Source of the DNA: Balaenoptera acutorostrata
Lineage: Eukaryota > Chordata > Mammalia > Artiodactyla > Balaenopteridae
Length of the DNA stretch: 64,000 nucleotides
Reading direction: 5' to 3'
NCBI RefSeq assembly: GCF_949987535.1
Contig: NC_080078.1
Span: 25,378,942 to 25,442,941, forward strand
Both the position numbers and the translations under genes were made by a program. The notes beneath the pieces were generated by a model. That model was given only the letters and a program-made list of their open reading frames with translations. It ran no database searches and was not told where the DNA came from. Of this stretch, positions 33,526 through 43,379 are shown piece by piece. Position 1 is the first letter of the stretch. Every line of letters begins with the position of its first letter.

Positions 33526-34196
33526 ATAAAAGATGATCTTTAAGGTTCTTTTCTGTTCTAGAGGGTGAAAAAACACTATACTAGACATTGTTGAGCAGAG
33601 TTGTTATTTTAAGGGTCTTACTGAAATTTTGAATAAATAAAAAACTGAAATACCCCCACTTATTTAAATTATTACATCCAGCAACTCCTGCAGCCTAGTT
33701 TGTTCCCCATTTCCCAAACACACCTTTGGTTTTAAGCATAACACAATGCAAAAAGAGACAATCAGGGATAAATCTGGAAAAAGAGCATACCAGCCATCAC
33801 CAGGAATCTGAGAGCAAGTGATTACTATAGCTGATGGTTGAATTTGTTGTTTCCTGGAAGCCACAGTGAAGGGGGAAATGTCTCGTATTCCATAGCACTT
33901 GTTTTCAGATAAAAGTCAGCATACAAATATATCTGCAGGGGTGAACATTTTTTTTTTTTCCTGGACAAGAATGTACCACATTCCTACCATTTCTGGTAGG
34001 AATCTACCATATCCTTATTCAAGGAATGTTAACAGTGAACAGTATCTTTGGCTTTTTTTTTTTTTCAACAGAAAGATAAGAAAGCATTGTTCAAATGGAC
34101 AAACCTTCGGGAATATTCCTTAAAGCAGAGTATAACTTTAATAGGAACCCTGTGAATGCTTTGCCATGAGTTGAGAATTAGGTTCACATTCTTTTT
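33526..34196. other. unassigned sequence with a short hairpin
   Basis: No repeat was recognised. 33981-34002 is a perfect inverted repeat: ttcctacca, a 4-nt loop, tggtaggaa. A T run lies at 33949-33959 and another at 34054-34065. Confidence 0.45.
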
Positions 34197-34208
34197 CAAG
34201 AGAATCTT

Positions 34209-34503
34209 TTTTTTTTTTTTTAATTTTATTTATTTATTTATGGCTGTATTGGGTCTTCGTTTCTGTGCGAGGGCTTTCTCTAGTTGTGGCAAGCGGGGGC
34301 CACTCTTCATCGCGGTGCGCGGGCCTCTCACTATCGCGGCCTCTCTTGTTGCGGAGCGCAGGCTCCAGACGCGCAGGCTCAGCAACTGTGGCTCACGGGC
34401 CTAGTCGCTCCGCGGCATGTGGGATCCTCCCAGACCAGGGCTCGAACCCGTGTCCCCTGCATTGGCAGGCAGACTCTCAACCACTGCGCCACCAGGGAGG
34501 CCC
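34209..34503 (-). mobile_element. CHR-1 type tRNA-derived SINE
   Basis: The minus strand starts 'ggcctccctggtggcgcag' and ends in an AAATAAAT/A-rich tail. A perfect 12-bp target duplication, caagagaatctt, flanks it at 34197-34208 and 34504-34515. It has more intact CpGs than the other copies, which suggests a younger insertion. Confidence 0.96.
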
Positions 34504-34515
34504 CAAGAGAATCTT

Positions 34516-34844
34516 ATAAAATATTGATTTAGAACTTGGAGACACAAGATAAATGACTAAGTTAACTGGTCTTTTGTTTGATATTGGGCTGCAATTGATT
34601 CATGACTCATTTCTCTAACAGAAATTCATGGGACAGAAATATGGAGTTTGGGGTTATAATGCACACATTTCTCCCTTTGCCATTAAATGTTGCGAATGTT
34701 TCTTACCTAAATGATCAGTTAAGTTGTAACAATATTCCCTCACAGTAGATAGCACTAGGTGGTTTTCAAAAGCCTTTAACCTCTCTCTCAATCAACACCT
34801 CCCTCTCTCTCTCCAATCTCTCTTAATCTTTCTACGACAGACAC
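34516..34844. other. unassigned unique sequence
   Basis: A CT-rich stretch at 34780-34830 stands out. Nothing else was recognised. Confidence 0.4.
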
Positions 34845-34960
34845 AACAGACACTATTATTTCATTTTACAGATGACAAAACAAAAGGAAAAAGATTTGAC
34901 AAAGATTACAAATTTGATAGTTGGAGCAGCCAGTATCTGATCTTGCCCTATGGCTCTGAA
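34845..34960 (-). mobile_element. MIR SINE fragment, reverse orientation
   Basis: 'ttcattttacagatgacaaa' and 'gttggagcagccagtatctg' match reversed MIR. Confidence 0.6.
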
Positions 34961-34961
34961 T

Positions 34962-35062
34962 AGTATATTAATAGTAATTGTGATAGTAATTGCAATAGTA
35001 ACAATTGTAATAGTAGTAATAGTAGCAATAGCAATAGCAGTAGCAATAGTTAACAGTAATGA
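34962..35062 (+). repeat. imperfect (AGTAAT/AGCAAT)n repeat
   Basis: About 100 bp of three- and six-base units, AGTAAT, AGTAGT and AGCAAT, with drift. It yields an Ile/Val/Ala-rich pseudo-peptide on the plus strand and an Ile/Thr-rich one on the minus strand. Confidence 0.9.
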
Positions 35063-36270
35063 AAACATCTCAGCTTCTAGCAAGATGCTTTGCAACCATA
35101 GTTCAGCGATTCTCCAGCCCACCAGTCAGATGGAAGACTTCCCAAGCTCAGCAGCTCCCTCTCCTGGAGGATTCAGGAAACCAGAGCCTGTCCCACGTCT
35201 GCTATCATTTTGACAGTTCCTCACTGCCGCTCACTGCCATCCTGGCAGACCACAGTGAAACAGAAGGACTTCTACCAGGATCAGTTAAATGCTCAGATTT
35301 CCTAAAACTTTCCAGAGGTTGGTTGCAATGGGAGACTCCCAGAGGAGGACCTGACCCTATCGTTCTTGGCCAAGTCCTGAGATCAGATTTATTCACACTC
35401 ACCTGCTGTCTGACATCTTTCCCATCCCTCCCAATTCAAGATGCACAGGCGGGGTTTCCAAATGATTTGAGGGACATCCATCCTTTATTTACCCTCTTCC
35501 TATACCTTACAACTGAAAGAAGTTTGGAGGGTTGTCAGAATAAGGTATAAAGTGTATGTTCTATGTTAAGAGTTCATGAGCTGTAGATGTGTTCTCATCC
35601 AAAAGCAAATGAGAACTGGCTCCTTGAACTCTCACATCCAGCACAAGATGCCACATCCAGGCTCTGGAACTCAGCTTCAGGGTCTCCCCATGGGCTACAA
35701 GCTAATCAAAAATACAGTGACCTTTTATGTAATTTTTTAAATACAACATATCTTTTGTGGAATGGCGCACAATTCCACAGATTCCTATGTTTCCACATGT
35801 GATTGAAGGCTAATTACCTACAAGCCACCAAATGAGTTATCAGAGATTATAGACACTGGTATTCAGGAAATAAGATCACTTCCTAAAGTTCTATGAAGAC
35901 TTCAATTTAGTGTTCTGGAAAGAGTAATCAGACCAGGCAGACTCCCTTATGCCCCTTCTCACATGCAGTAGAGAGGTTATTCGTGTTAACTGGCACAGGA
36001 AAAATCATTTGAGCTGCCACAGAAGAGAAAAAACAGTTTACTGAAATTGACCAGGAGAATTTCTACTTTGGCCACTATCACATGACCTGTTTCTCTCTTC
36101 CCAAGCTCTTCATTTTTCCATTATCACCAACTCACCCTCTTAATTACGCAAGGAAAAATAATGCACCTCCAGTGAGGGTGCAGTCTGGTTCTCTGACTAC
36201 CTAAGCACTGAAGAGTAGAAGTGACTTGTGAAGATGTGGGGTGGAGGAGGGAGGTGGTCTTGCAGCCTGA
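35063..36270. other. unassigned sequence holding the longest open frame
   Basis: The frame at 35059-35550 (163 codons) starts inside the simple repeat, shows no domain or signal peptide and has no promoter. Chance is the likely cause. No repeat was recognised in this block. Confidence 0.4.
35403..35512 (-). other. candidate non-coding exon on the minus strand
   Basis: Read on the minus strand, an acceptor (ctccaaacttctttcag, AG at 35514-35513) is followed 110 nt later by a strong donor, cagcag|gtgagtgtg (GT at 35402-35401). All three frames contain stops, so it could only be an untranslated or non-coding exon. Confidence 0.15.
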
Positions 36271-36296
36271 AGAGAGAGAGAGAGAGAGAGAGAGAG
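36271..36296 (+). repeat. (GA)n microsatellite
   Basis: Thirteen uninterrupted GA/AG units. Confidence 0.97.
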
Positions 36297-36329
36297 CGTA
36301 GAAGGAGAGTCTACGGCACATCAATTACC

Positions 36330-36412
36330 AACCTCAAGGGCTGTTCATTAAGTGAGATGATTTATATAAAGCACCTAGCACATAACAAATGCTCAATAAA
36401 CATTAGACCCTT
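36330..36412 (+). mobile_element. MIR SINE 3' fragment
   Basis: 'taagtgagatgatttatata', 'agcacctagcacataacaaa' and 'tgctcaataaacatt' are the MIR tail only. Confidence 0.8.
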
Positions 36413-36439
36413 TCACTCCCCCTTCCTGAAGAACACAAT

Positions 36440-36720
36440 CCATTTTCTACCTGCTGATTAATTAGCGAGAGTGCTGCGTATCTGAGTGATGTGCCATGCA
36501 GAGCGTGGACAGCTGATTCATCATGAATAATGTAATGTCACAATCTGGACTATTTATATTCAGATGAATTGTACATAAGATGCCACACGTGCTAGAAAGG
36601 AACATTAATATTTAGCATTCTGAGCTAAGCTGGGATGATTAATTTGGTCTTAACTTTGTATCATCTTTGCAGAATTTTCAATCTTCTCTCCTTTTAAAGG
36701 GACATTATAAGAAATGGTTT
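36440..36720. promoter_or_regulatory. candidate conserved non-coding element
   Basis: A unique, repeat-free block with dense homeodomain-like cores: 'ctgattaattagc', 'catcatgaataatgtaatg' (POU-like ATGAATAAT), 'gggatgattaatttgg'. It resembles developmental enhancers in texture. Conservation is inferred, not measured. Confidence 0.35.
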
Positions 36721-36774
36721 CTAAAACATAGGCAGGACTTGCTTATACATTGCTAAAAGCCTGTAACAGTCACC

Positions 36775-36985
36775 AGCCACCATTTACTGAGCACCTATTG
36801 TATACCTGTCCTGTGCCACTTACCTATATTATTTCTAATCCTTGTAACAATCTTGTCAGTAAAATGTCCCTATCTGCATAGTTCTGATGTGTAAAGTGAG
36901 GCACATGGAGAAAGGGAAGGAATTTGCCCAAGTCCTACAGCTGGTAAGAGTGACTGTGTGACTCCAGTGTTCTTACTCTTTTCTG
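36775..36985 (-). mobile_element. MIR SINE, reverse orientation
   Basis: 'accatttactgagcaccta', 'tgtaaagtgaggcacatgga' and 'cctacagctggtaagagtg' give reversed MIR. Confidence 0.85.
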
Positions 36986-37419
36986 CCAGTACTTACCTGG
37001 CTGTTCGGATTATTCTAGTGCATTCCATAAGCAGAGGCTCTCTCAACACAAAGATAACAAACTTCTAACATTTCAATTTCCCATCGCAGATGTTTCTGAG
37101 TGATTACTACTCCTCCTGGCTTAATGCACACAACAAGGGTCTATGTCTATAAAATTAGGCATTTAATGACCCCGGATACTTTTCTCTCACCCACCCTGCT
37201 CTCCAGATCCATTCAGATTCCTTCACTGAAGCCTCAGGACTTGGCCTTCCTGAGTCCCTTGGACCCCTGGCAAGGCCAGAGCGGACAGCTGTGCAGTTGG
37301 CCGTCTTGGCCACCCTCGCCCACTTCCATAAAGGCAGACACTGATGCTGACTGCAGAATCAGACAGTGATGAGCTCTGATGGGCCTTGGGTTTGTTGGTT
37401 TTGCAGGTTTAGAATGTGA
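36986..37419. other. unassigned unique sequence
   Basis: No repeat, RNA gene or exon was recognised. Confidence 0.4.
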
Positions 37420-38030
37420 TTACCTTCAAGGAGCCGCCTTTATTCTTTCTGGAAACACTTGTCGTCGCCACTATGCACAGCCTAGTGCTAAGTGCTGGAG
37501 TTTAAGGGGGATCCAAACACGTGAGATCCATTTCTGTCTGGGGCTCTATCACGGGACATAGCAGTTTAGAATCACACATAGAAGTGCACAGACTGCCACA
37601 TGCCATGATAGAGAAGTGTACGGAGGCTATATTAAGAGCATTCTTTCCTAGTCTGAAGGCCACTGCGGAAGTGCCATTCGTCAGAAACATGAAGGATGGG
37701 TAGAGATTAATTTAGCCAAGAGGGTTGGGTGGGGGGAAACAGTGACTAGAGGAAACAGGGCACCTTTGAATTATAAAAACAGTCAGAATTTCCCAGAGCC
37801 AGAGGAGCTAGTGAGAGAAGAGACCAGAGAAGAAGGTAGAAGCCTGACCCAGGACTTAAGGGCCATGGTAAGGATGTTTGCATTTACCCCAAGAGCAATG
37901 GGACACCATTAAAGTACTACAAGAAGGCTTGAATTGTAGGTTTGTTGTTTTTTTTTAATCCCTCTGACTGGTGTGGGAAATGAACTGGGGAGGGCCAAGA
38001 GTAGATGCTGCTCCTCCTTTTTCCCCCAGG
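37420..38030 (-). mobile_element. L2 LINE, reverse orientation, patchy
   Basis: 'cctagtgctaagtgctggag' begins the reversed 3' end. After a diverged middle, 'gggccatggtaaggatgttt', 'gcaatgggacaccattaaag' and 'aatccctctgactgg' match internal L2 in reverse. Confidence 0.7.
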
Positions 38031-38039
38031 CACAAAGTA

Positions 38040-38325
38040 GCATCTCCCAACTCATCAGACACACCTTGGATATCACCCCCATGAAGTCTGCTCTGTACCT
38101 GCAGGATCTGTCTTAGGTGCCCGTCATATGCCCTGTTAACACTTCATATGCACTTTCCCCATCTGAGCACATGTCACAATATACTGCAATTTCCCATTTA
38201 CCCCTCTGTAACATCACCAGTCTGTAAGCTCTGTGAAGGCAGGGATCACACTTATCTTGTCCACACTTAGATCCCCAGTGTTCCAACAATGTTGACCCCC
38301 AGTAGGCATTCAATAAACATTGACA
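38040..38325 (+). mobile_element. L2 LINE 3' end
   Basis: 'gtaagctctgtgaaggcagg', 'ccccagtgttccaacaatg' and 'ggcattcaataaacattgac' are a clear L2 end. It lies tail-on against the preceding reversed L2. Confidence 0.9.
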
Positions 38326-38530
38326 AGATAGCTAACATTTCATTGAGTACCTACTACATGCCAGGTATCCTTTTAATCCTTTTATATGTATTAACCCTCC
38401 AATTCTCCCAATATCCCTATGCACCAGGGTAAACTGAAGCACAGAGAGGCTAGATAACATGTCCAGCATTACGTGGAACCACTGAGTTCCATAGTCCATG
38501 CTCTCAACCACAACACTATACTGAATAACA
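38326..38530 (-). mobile_element. MIR SINE, reverse orientation
   Basis: 'tgagtacctactacatgcca', 'aactgaagcacagagaggct' and 'ccatgctctcaaccac' give reversed MIR directly after the L2 tail. Confidence 0.85.
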
Positions 38531-38829
38531 AAAGAAAGAAATTCTGATCTGTTACAGCTAGCATTTAATTATCTGTGTTAATGGTTTAAAGCAGTGGCCT
38601 GCATAATCCAAAACAGTGACTAACTGCAAAGTAATCCCCAGTGGACTCCATGATACATATGGGTTTTTTTTCAGTAGACTGACCTTCGTAAATTACCACT
38701 TGAAATAGCCAATGACAAAACCAATTCCTGTTCCCTAAGTAGCAATCAAACTAATGGACAGGAAGTAACTAAGAACTAAACTGGCTAAGCCAAAAAAAGC
38801 ACTCAATCAACAAATTTAATTAGCACTAA

Positions 38830-39120
38830 CTTCATCTGCAAGCTCCCACCATCTTCCTCTGCTCCCCATCACTGCCAGATTTCTCGGAATCATATCCCAC
38901 ACCCATCATCTCTACCTCTTTACCTCCTAGTCACTCAGCCTGAAATCAGGTCTTTGTTCCCACAATTCCACTGAAGCCCAGTCTACAAGAAGTCACCAGT
39001 GACCAATGAATTGCCACATGCAATGGCTTTCTGCCATCTCGAGTGTTGTCCATGGCATTTGATCCTATGCAGTATCTTCCCCTTGAAATTCCTGTCCTGG
39101 CACCTTGAACAATGCTGCCT
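38830..39120 (+). mobile_element. L2 LINE internal (reverse transcriptase region)
   Basis: 'agaagtcaccagtgaccaat', 'cacatgcaatggctttctgc' and 'tgttgtccatggcatttgat' follow the L2 region coding reverse transcriptase. Stops and frameshifts are frequent; no frame survives. Confidence 0.75.
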
Positions 39121-39303
39121 GCTCTTAAGAGCAGACTAAGGACCGGAGTCTGGAGGACCACGTTTTACTTCTCATCTCTCCATGACTGGGAAAATCACAT
39201 ACTCTCCCTCTGCCCCAAGTTTTAACCCACTGTGTGCTGCTATGAGATGAATGAGTACAAGCTGAGACTTTCTCTCTCCTTTTTTCCTCTCCCAATCTTA
39301 CAG

Positions 39304-39330
39304 AACAACACAAAGAATTTTGATAAGGCA
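39304..39330 (+). other. candidate 27-nt microexon
   Basis: A long pyrimidine tract (39269-39299) free of AG ends in CAG at 39301-39303. 27 nt later a donor gca|gtaagt (GT at 39331) matches consensus. The interval is three-fold divisible and open in its first frame (NNTKNFDKA). Branch-like 'gctgagac' lies about 40 nt upstream of the acceptor. Microexons of this size occur in neuronal genes. No flanking exon was found in the window, and a chance pairing of sites cannot be excluded. Confidence 0.3.
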
Positions 39331-39595
39331 GTAAGTACTTCAAGTCAATTGGAAAAACATATGACTAAACTAAATCTCCATATAGAGGGTACCATGTTGA
39401 ATTCTGAGAGTTGCAGTTAGTGTCAGTGCGGTTTAACCTAACCAAGGAAATTAGTTTTGTTTTGTTTTTCATTCTAGTGAGGGATTTTCTGTAAGAGAGG
39501 TACAGAGTTTCAGAGATGAGGGGACCCAGTGATGATAGAGCCTAGGAGATTCCTATAACTTAAATGTTATGGTGAGGTGCAAGGGGCTTGGGTGT

Positions 39596-39785
39596 TGCCA
39601 GACACTTGAGCTAAAACTTTAGTTCAGCAAATTACTAGTAGTGTAAATCTCTGCCCTCACTTACCTCTCTGAGACTCAAAGTCCTTATGTGAAAAATGAG
39701 GATGGTAGTAGAGGGGCAGTGAAGAATGAAAAGAATAGTCTATGCAGAAAGGTCTGGACATGTAGGAAGTGCTTAATAAGTGCTC
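39596..39785 (+). mobile_element. MIR SINE
   Basis: 'tcacttacctctctgagact', 'ccttatgtgaaaaatgagg' and 'gtaggaagtgcttaataagt' follow MIR order. Confidence 0.85.
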
Positions 39786-39799
39786 CTTTCCTCTCCTTA

Positions 39800-40215
39800 C
39801 ACTGTAGCCTCAAAGGGTTCAGATGCTGCCGTAGTCCCAATGTCAGAAACACTACTTCTGGCTCACTTCACAGCCATGAGCTTCCCCACATTTGCAGCCC
39901 CTTGAAGTTGGACAGGGCCATTGACTGGTACCGTGCAGTGAAATGTGAGTGGGTGTCATCTGTGTCACTTCCTGGCTGAAGCATTTAGGGGCCAGGGCAA
40001 GATGCTCCAGCAGAGCAGTCTGGTCCCTTGTGGCAGCAACCTGGAAGCCATGAGCTCAAAGCAGCTTGTATTTCTGAGTCACCACCAGGAAAGCAGCCCT
40101 GGAGAGTTGCCTAACCTACTGTGGCATTTGCATGAGTGACACATAAACCACTGTTGTGTTAAACCACCACATTTCTGGGTTGGTCTGTTGTTAGCCCATC
40201 CTGATTAAATACATC
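39800..40215 (+). mobile_element. LTR-like repeat (ERVL-type, unnamed)
   Basis: 'cactgactggtaccgtg'-like start region, 'gtcacttcctggctgaagca', 'tgttgtgttaaaccaccaca' and 'agcccatcctgattaaata' resemble a mammal-wide solo LTR with its polyadenylation region near 40150. The exact family is uncertain. Confidence 0.55.
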
Positions 40216-40354
40216 ACTCCCTAGGGGTTCCTTGCATTCTCAGTGATGGAAGCTGGGATGAATCAACCTCACCCCTTTTTTTACCCACAGTCCTCACTAT
40301 TTGCATCTCCCCTTTCCTTCCTCCTCTCTCCTTTACACACCAGAATCCAACCTG

Positions 40355-40490
40355 TTAATTTGACTTCTGAAGAACCTGAAGTCCAGAGAGGTGCAACGAC
40401 TTGTCCAAAGCCATACAGCAGATAAGTGGCATAATCAGGCCAAGAAGCCAGGTCCCCTGCCTTCCCTACAGCTCTCCTTCCCTCCACACT
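40355..40490 (-). mobile_element. MIR SINE fragment, reverse orientation
   Basis: 'gaagtccagagaggtgcaac', 'caaagccatacagcagataa' are reversed MIR core. Confidence 0.7.
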
Positions 40491-40499
40491 ACACTACCA

Positions 40500-40830
40500 C
40501 CCTAAAGCTTGCAACTTCAGATACTAATAATGTTCTGAGCTTCCACACCTTTCAATCACTGTAAGCGATACAATCCATGCTACATTAGTATACTAATTAC
40601 CAACAGAGCACATTACCATGCCCTAATCACTAACAAGCAGGATTGTCGATTGGCCATCCTGCTCGCCAGAACATGTGAAATGTTTCCCGACTTGTTCTCA
40701 AGGTTTGGCATGAGGGGGGAAGACAGAATACAATGAGCAATCGATTCATTTCATGTCGACAACCAGTCAGCTGGCCCTTCCATTATTATTCTTTGTCAGC
40801 TAAGCAGAATCTGACAGGGCCCCAGCAGGC
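40500..40830. promoter_or_regulatory. candidate conserved non-coding element
   Basis: Repeat-free block with retained CpGs in AT-rich surroundings: 'ttgtcgattggccatcc' (a CCAAT-box in reverse, attgg), 'caatcgattcatttcatg', 'tgtcgacaaccagtcagctg'. CpGs are normally lost in neutral DNA, so several kept close together hint at constraint. Confidence 0.35.
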
Positions 40831-40884
40831 AGGTGGCTGGTAGGACATGTAGTGCAGATGAGTAGTTCTGCAAAGAAAACTTCT

Positions 40885-41100
40885 GCCTGGTTTAGATTCT
40901 CATTTTTCCCATTTTTCCTGCCGTGTGTTTTTCAGAGCCTCAGTTTTCCAGTCATAAAATGGGAATAAAAATAGTGCCAGCTTCCCGGGGCTTTCATGGG
41001 AATTCAAGAGCAACATGAACATAAAGTCCTGAGAAAAAGTGCCAAGAACAGAGTGAGGTACTCAACTGATGTTGGCTGTGATTATGATTGCTATTTAGGG
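40885..41100 (+). mobile_element. MIR SINE
   Basis: 'cagagcctcagttttccagt', 'cataaaatgggaataaaaat' and 'gccaagaacagagtgaggta' give the MIR core and tail. Confidence 0.85.
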
Positions 41101-41189
41101 ATAGCTCTCCCTGGGTCTTAATAATTAATTTTTCCCAGAAGTTTAAAGGAAAACTGGTAAAGGAAGTGGGGATAAGAGACCTTAATTTA

Positions 41190-41415
41190 TCATTTGTTAG
41201 ACACTTGCCTATTCAGTGACGTTATTCTTGGTAGATCCTTTATTAACATTCTATCTTCTAATCCTTATCACAACCCTGTGAATTAGGGATGCATATCCCT
41301 ATTGCACAGACAAGGAAACTGAGGTTCGAGAGGTTAAGTAACTTGTCCAAGGCCACAGAGCTGGGAAGTAGTAAGTAGTGAAGCCAGAATTTCAATCCAG
41401 GGTGACCTGCATTTT
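41190..41415 (-). mobile_element. MIR SINE, reverse orientation, well kept
   Basis: 'ggaaactgaggttcgagagg', 'ttaagtaacttgtccaaggc' and 'cacagagctgggaagtagta' are close to consensus in reverse. Confidence 0.92.
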
Positions 41416-41559
41416 TTTTTTTTATACTTCACAACAATGTGCTAATTCCATTTCACTTCTCATAGATTTTCTGTCTCCAAATATCTTTGTGGATATGTGC
41501 TCTGGGAAATCTGGAGGCAATCCTACTTGAGAGCAGAGGCATGGGCACATTCCCCGGGG

Positions 41560-42115
41560 CTGTCATTTGGAACACATTCAGTCCTATGCACTCGCTGAGC
41601 ATTTACTGTGTGCCCAGCACAATGTGTGGTCCTGGGATCACAGAGATGGATAAGATGTGGCCCTTGCCTTCAAGACCGTTGGGTCCAATGAGGAAGACTG
41701 ATGCAAATGTGAGTCAACGACAATAGCCCTAACAACACAGCAAAATATGAGAGCACAACAAAAACATGAGAATACGGAAGGGAAGGGGTTACTCAAGGGA
41801 GAATTCTCAGAGGAAGTAAAACCTAAAGCGAGTTTTGAAAGATCAGTAAATACCTACATGCAGATTTGGGGAGAAAGGGCATTCCAAATGCCAGAACAGC
41901 ATATGCTGATCAGAGGTGTGAACAGGAGTACAGTTCTCAAAAAGACAGGCAGCCAGTTCTGCTGGAGTAGCTATGTGTGTGAGGGGGAGGGAAGGAATAA
42001 GACTCCAGAGCAGGCTAGGGTCCGCTCACTCAGCAGGACCCCATACTGGACTCTGAAGGCACTGCTGGGAAGCAGTCTGGGATGCTAAGCAGGGGATGAC
42101 ATGGTCGGGCGGGCC
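41560..42115 (-). mobile_element. L2 LINE, reverse orientation, about 550 bp
   Basis: 'gagcatttactgtgtgccca' at the L2 terminus, then 'gcattccaaatgccagaaca' and 'gggatgacatggtcgg' deeper inside the element. The overlapping open frame is only a shadow of this repeat. Confidence 0.85.
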
Positions 42116-42162
42116 TTATCATAGATGTCTCTGTTTGCTGTGTGAAGCCGGGTAGGTCTAAA

Positions 42163-42335
42163 GCAGTGGTTCTGAACCCTGGCTACAGAGGAGCCTTTTA
42201 AAAGGCCAATGCCAGGACCCCACACCTGATCAATTAAATCAGACACTCTGGAGTTGTAGTCTGGACACTGGTGTATTTGAAAAGCTCAATCGGTAATTCT
42301 AATGAATAGCCAGGGTTCAGGCTACTGATTTAGAG
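42163..42335 (+). mobile_element. hAT-Charlie type non-autonomous DNA transposon
   Basis: The left end 'gcagtggttctgaaccctgg' is repeated inverted at the right ('agccagggttcagg'). The middle 'gatcaattaaatcagac' fits a palindromic MER5/MER20-related family. Confidence 0.75.
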
Positions 42336-42504
42336 GCAGGAATAGCATTCGGGGGCTCATGCTAGGGAATCAGAGTCTGGATGAGGAGAAAGGACCAGAT
42401 TCAAAACAACAATATTTTAGGAGCTAAAGTTGACAATTTTGATTGATGAGGTGTGGAAGCTGAGAAGGTGGGTGGGAGGAGACACTCCATTTTATATGTA
42501 TATT

Positions 42505-42972
42505 GATTTTATTTCTCTTTCCTCGTGTTATTGCTCTTTGCTTTGTTGCACTTCACAGATAGTGCATGTTTTACAATTGAAGGTAAAAAAGTCACCGCCA
42601 TTTTCCCAACAGGATTTGCTCGCTTCGTGTCTCCATGCCACATTTTGGTAATTCTCACGATATTTCAAACTTTTTCACTATTATTATATTTGTTTTGGTG
42701 ATTTGTGATTCGTGACCTTTGATGTTACTATGATAATTCACTGAAGGCTCAGATGATAACATTTTTAGCAACAAAGTATTTTTTATTGATAATTAAGGTG
42801 TGTACATCATTTTTTAGACCTAATACTTTTATATACTTAATGGACTACAGTATAGTGTCAATGTAACTTTTATATGCACTGGGAAACCAAAAAATTCATG
42901 TGACTTGCTTGATTGCTGTGTTTTCTTTCATGCTGAGGTCTGGAACCAAACCTGCAATATCTCCAAGGTATG
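42505..42972 (-). mobile_element. Tigger1-type DNA transposon, internally deleted
   Basis: The left part holds 'ttgttgcacttcacagatag' and 'ttcgtgtctccatgccacat' from one Tigger1 end. The right part holds 'gcactgggaaaccaaaaaat', 'ggtctggaaccaaacctgc' and 'caatatctccaaggtatgcc' from the other. The transposase region is gone, leaving about 470 bp. Confidence 0.9.
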
Positions 42973-42973
42973 C

Positions 42974-42976
<3 letters not shown>

Positions 42977-43014
<38 letters not shown>

Positions 43015-43020
43015 TGTGTG
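42977..43020 (+). repeat. (TG)n microsatellite
   Basis: About 22 TG units with one TA interruption, starting at the end of the Tigger1 terminal repeat. Confidence 0.97.
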
Positions 43021-43029
43021 TATACACAT

Positions 43030-43379
43030 ACAAAATATTGCCAGACATTCTAACAAGCTCATCAGCTATTATAGATGTTTCCCATCCCCGTGGTGGTTAT
43101 CTATGAGAGTCCAAAAAGATTACAACAATTCAAGAAAGCACACACTGCATGCTGCAAACACCATCTTCAATACTCAGGGGTCCACATTCATTCCAGGCTC
43201 GCTGCATGATCAGGAGGGATTTGCACTGAGTCCATCCTTGCCTCTTAAAGGAGAAACGCCTGGGGAATTCCATGGGAGGAATGAAATTGCTGTCTCGTTA
43301 GTGCATTATTTACTTTGACACAGAATTCTAGCAGCTGCAGCTCTGGCCCCATTGTTCACATGGTTGGGTAGGGAGTGTA
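43030..43379. other. unassigned unique sequence
   Basis: No repeat was recognised. The 137-codon frame here begins in the TG repeat and has no coding character. Confidence 0.4.

Noticed and set aside
35059..35550. 163-codon open frame, the longest in the window
   Set aside because: It starts in a simple repeat, shows no domain, signal or splice context, and its length is not surprising for 64 kb of DNA read in six frames.
42905..43318. 137-codon frame
   Set aside because: Runs through Tigger1 end and a TG microsatellite that codes a Cys/Val run; an artefact of the repeat.
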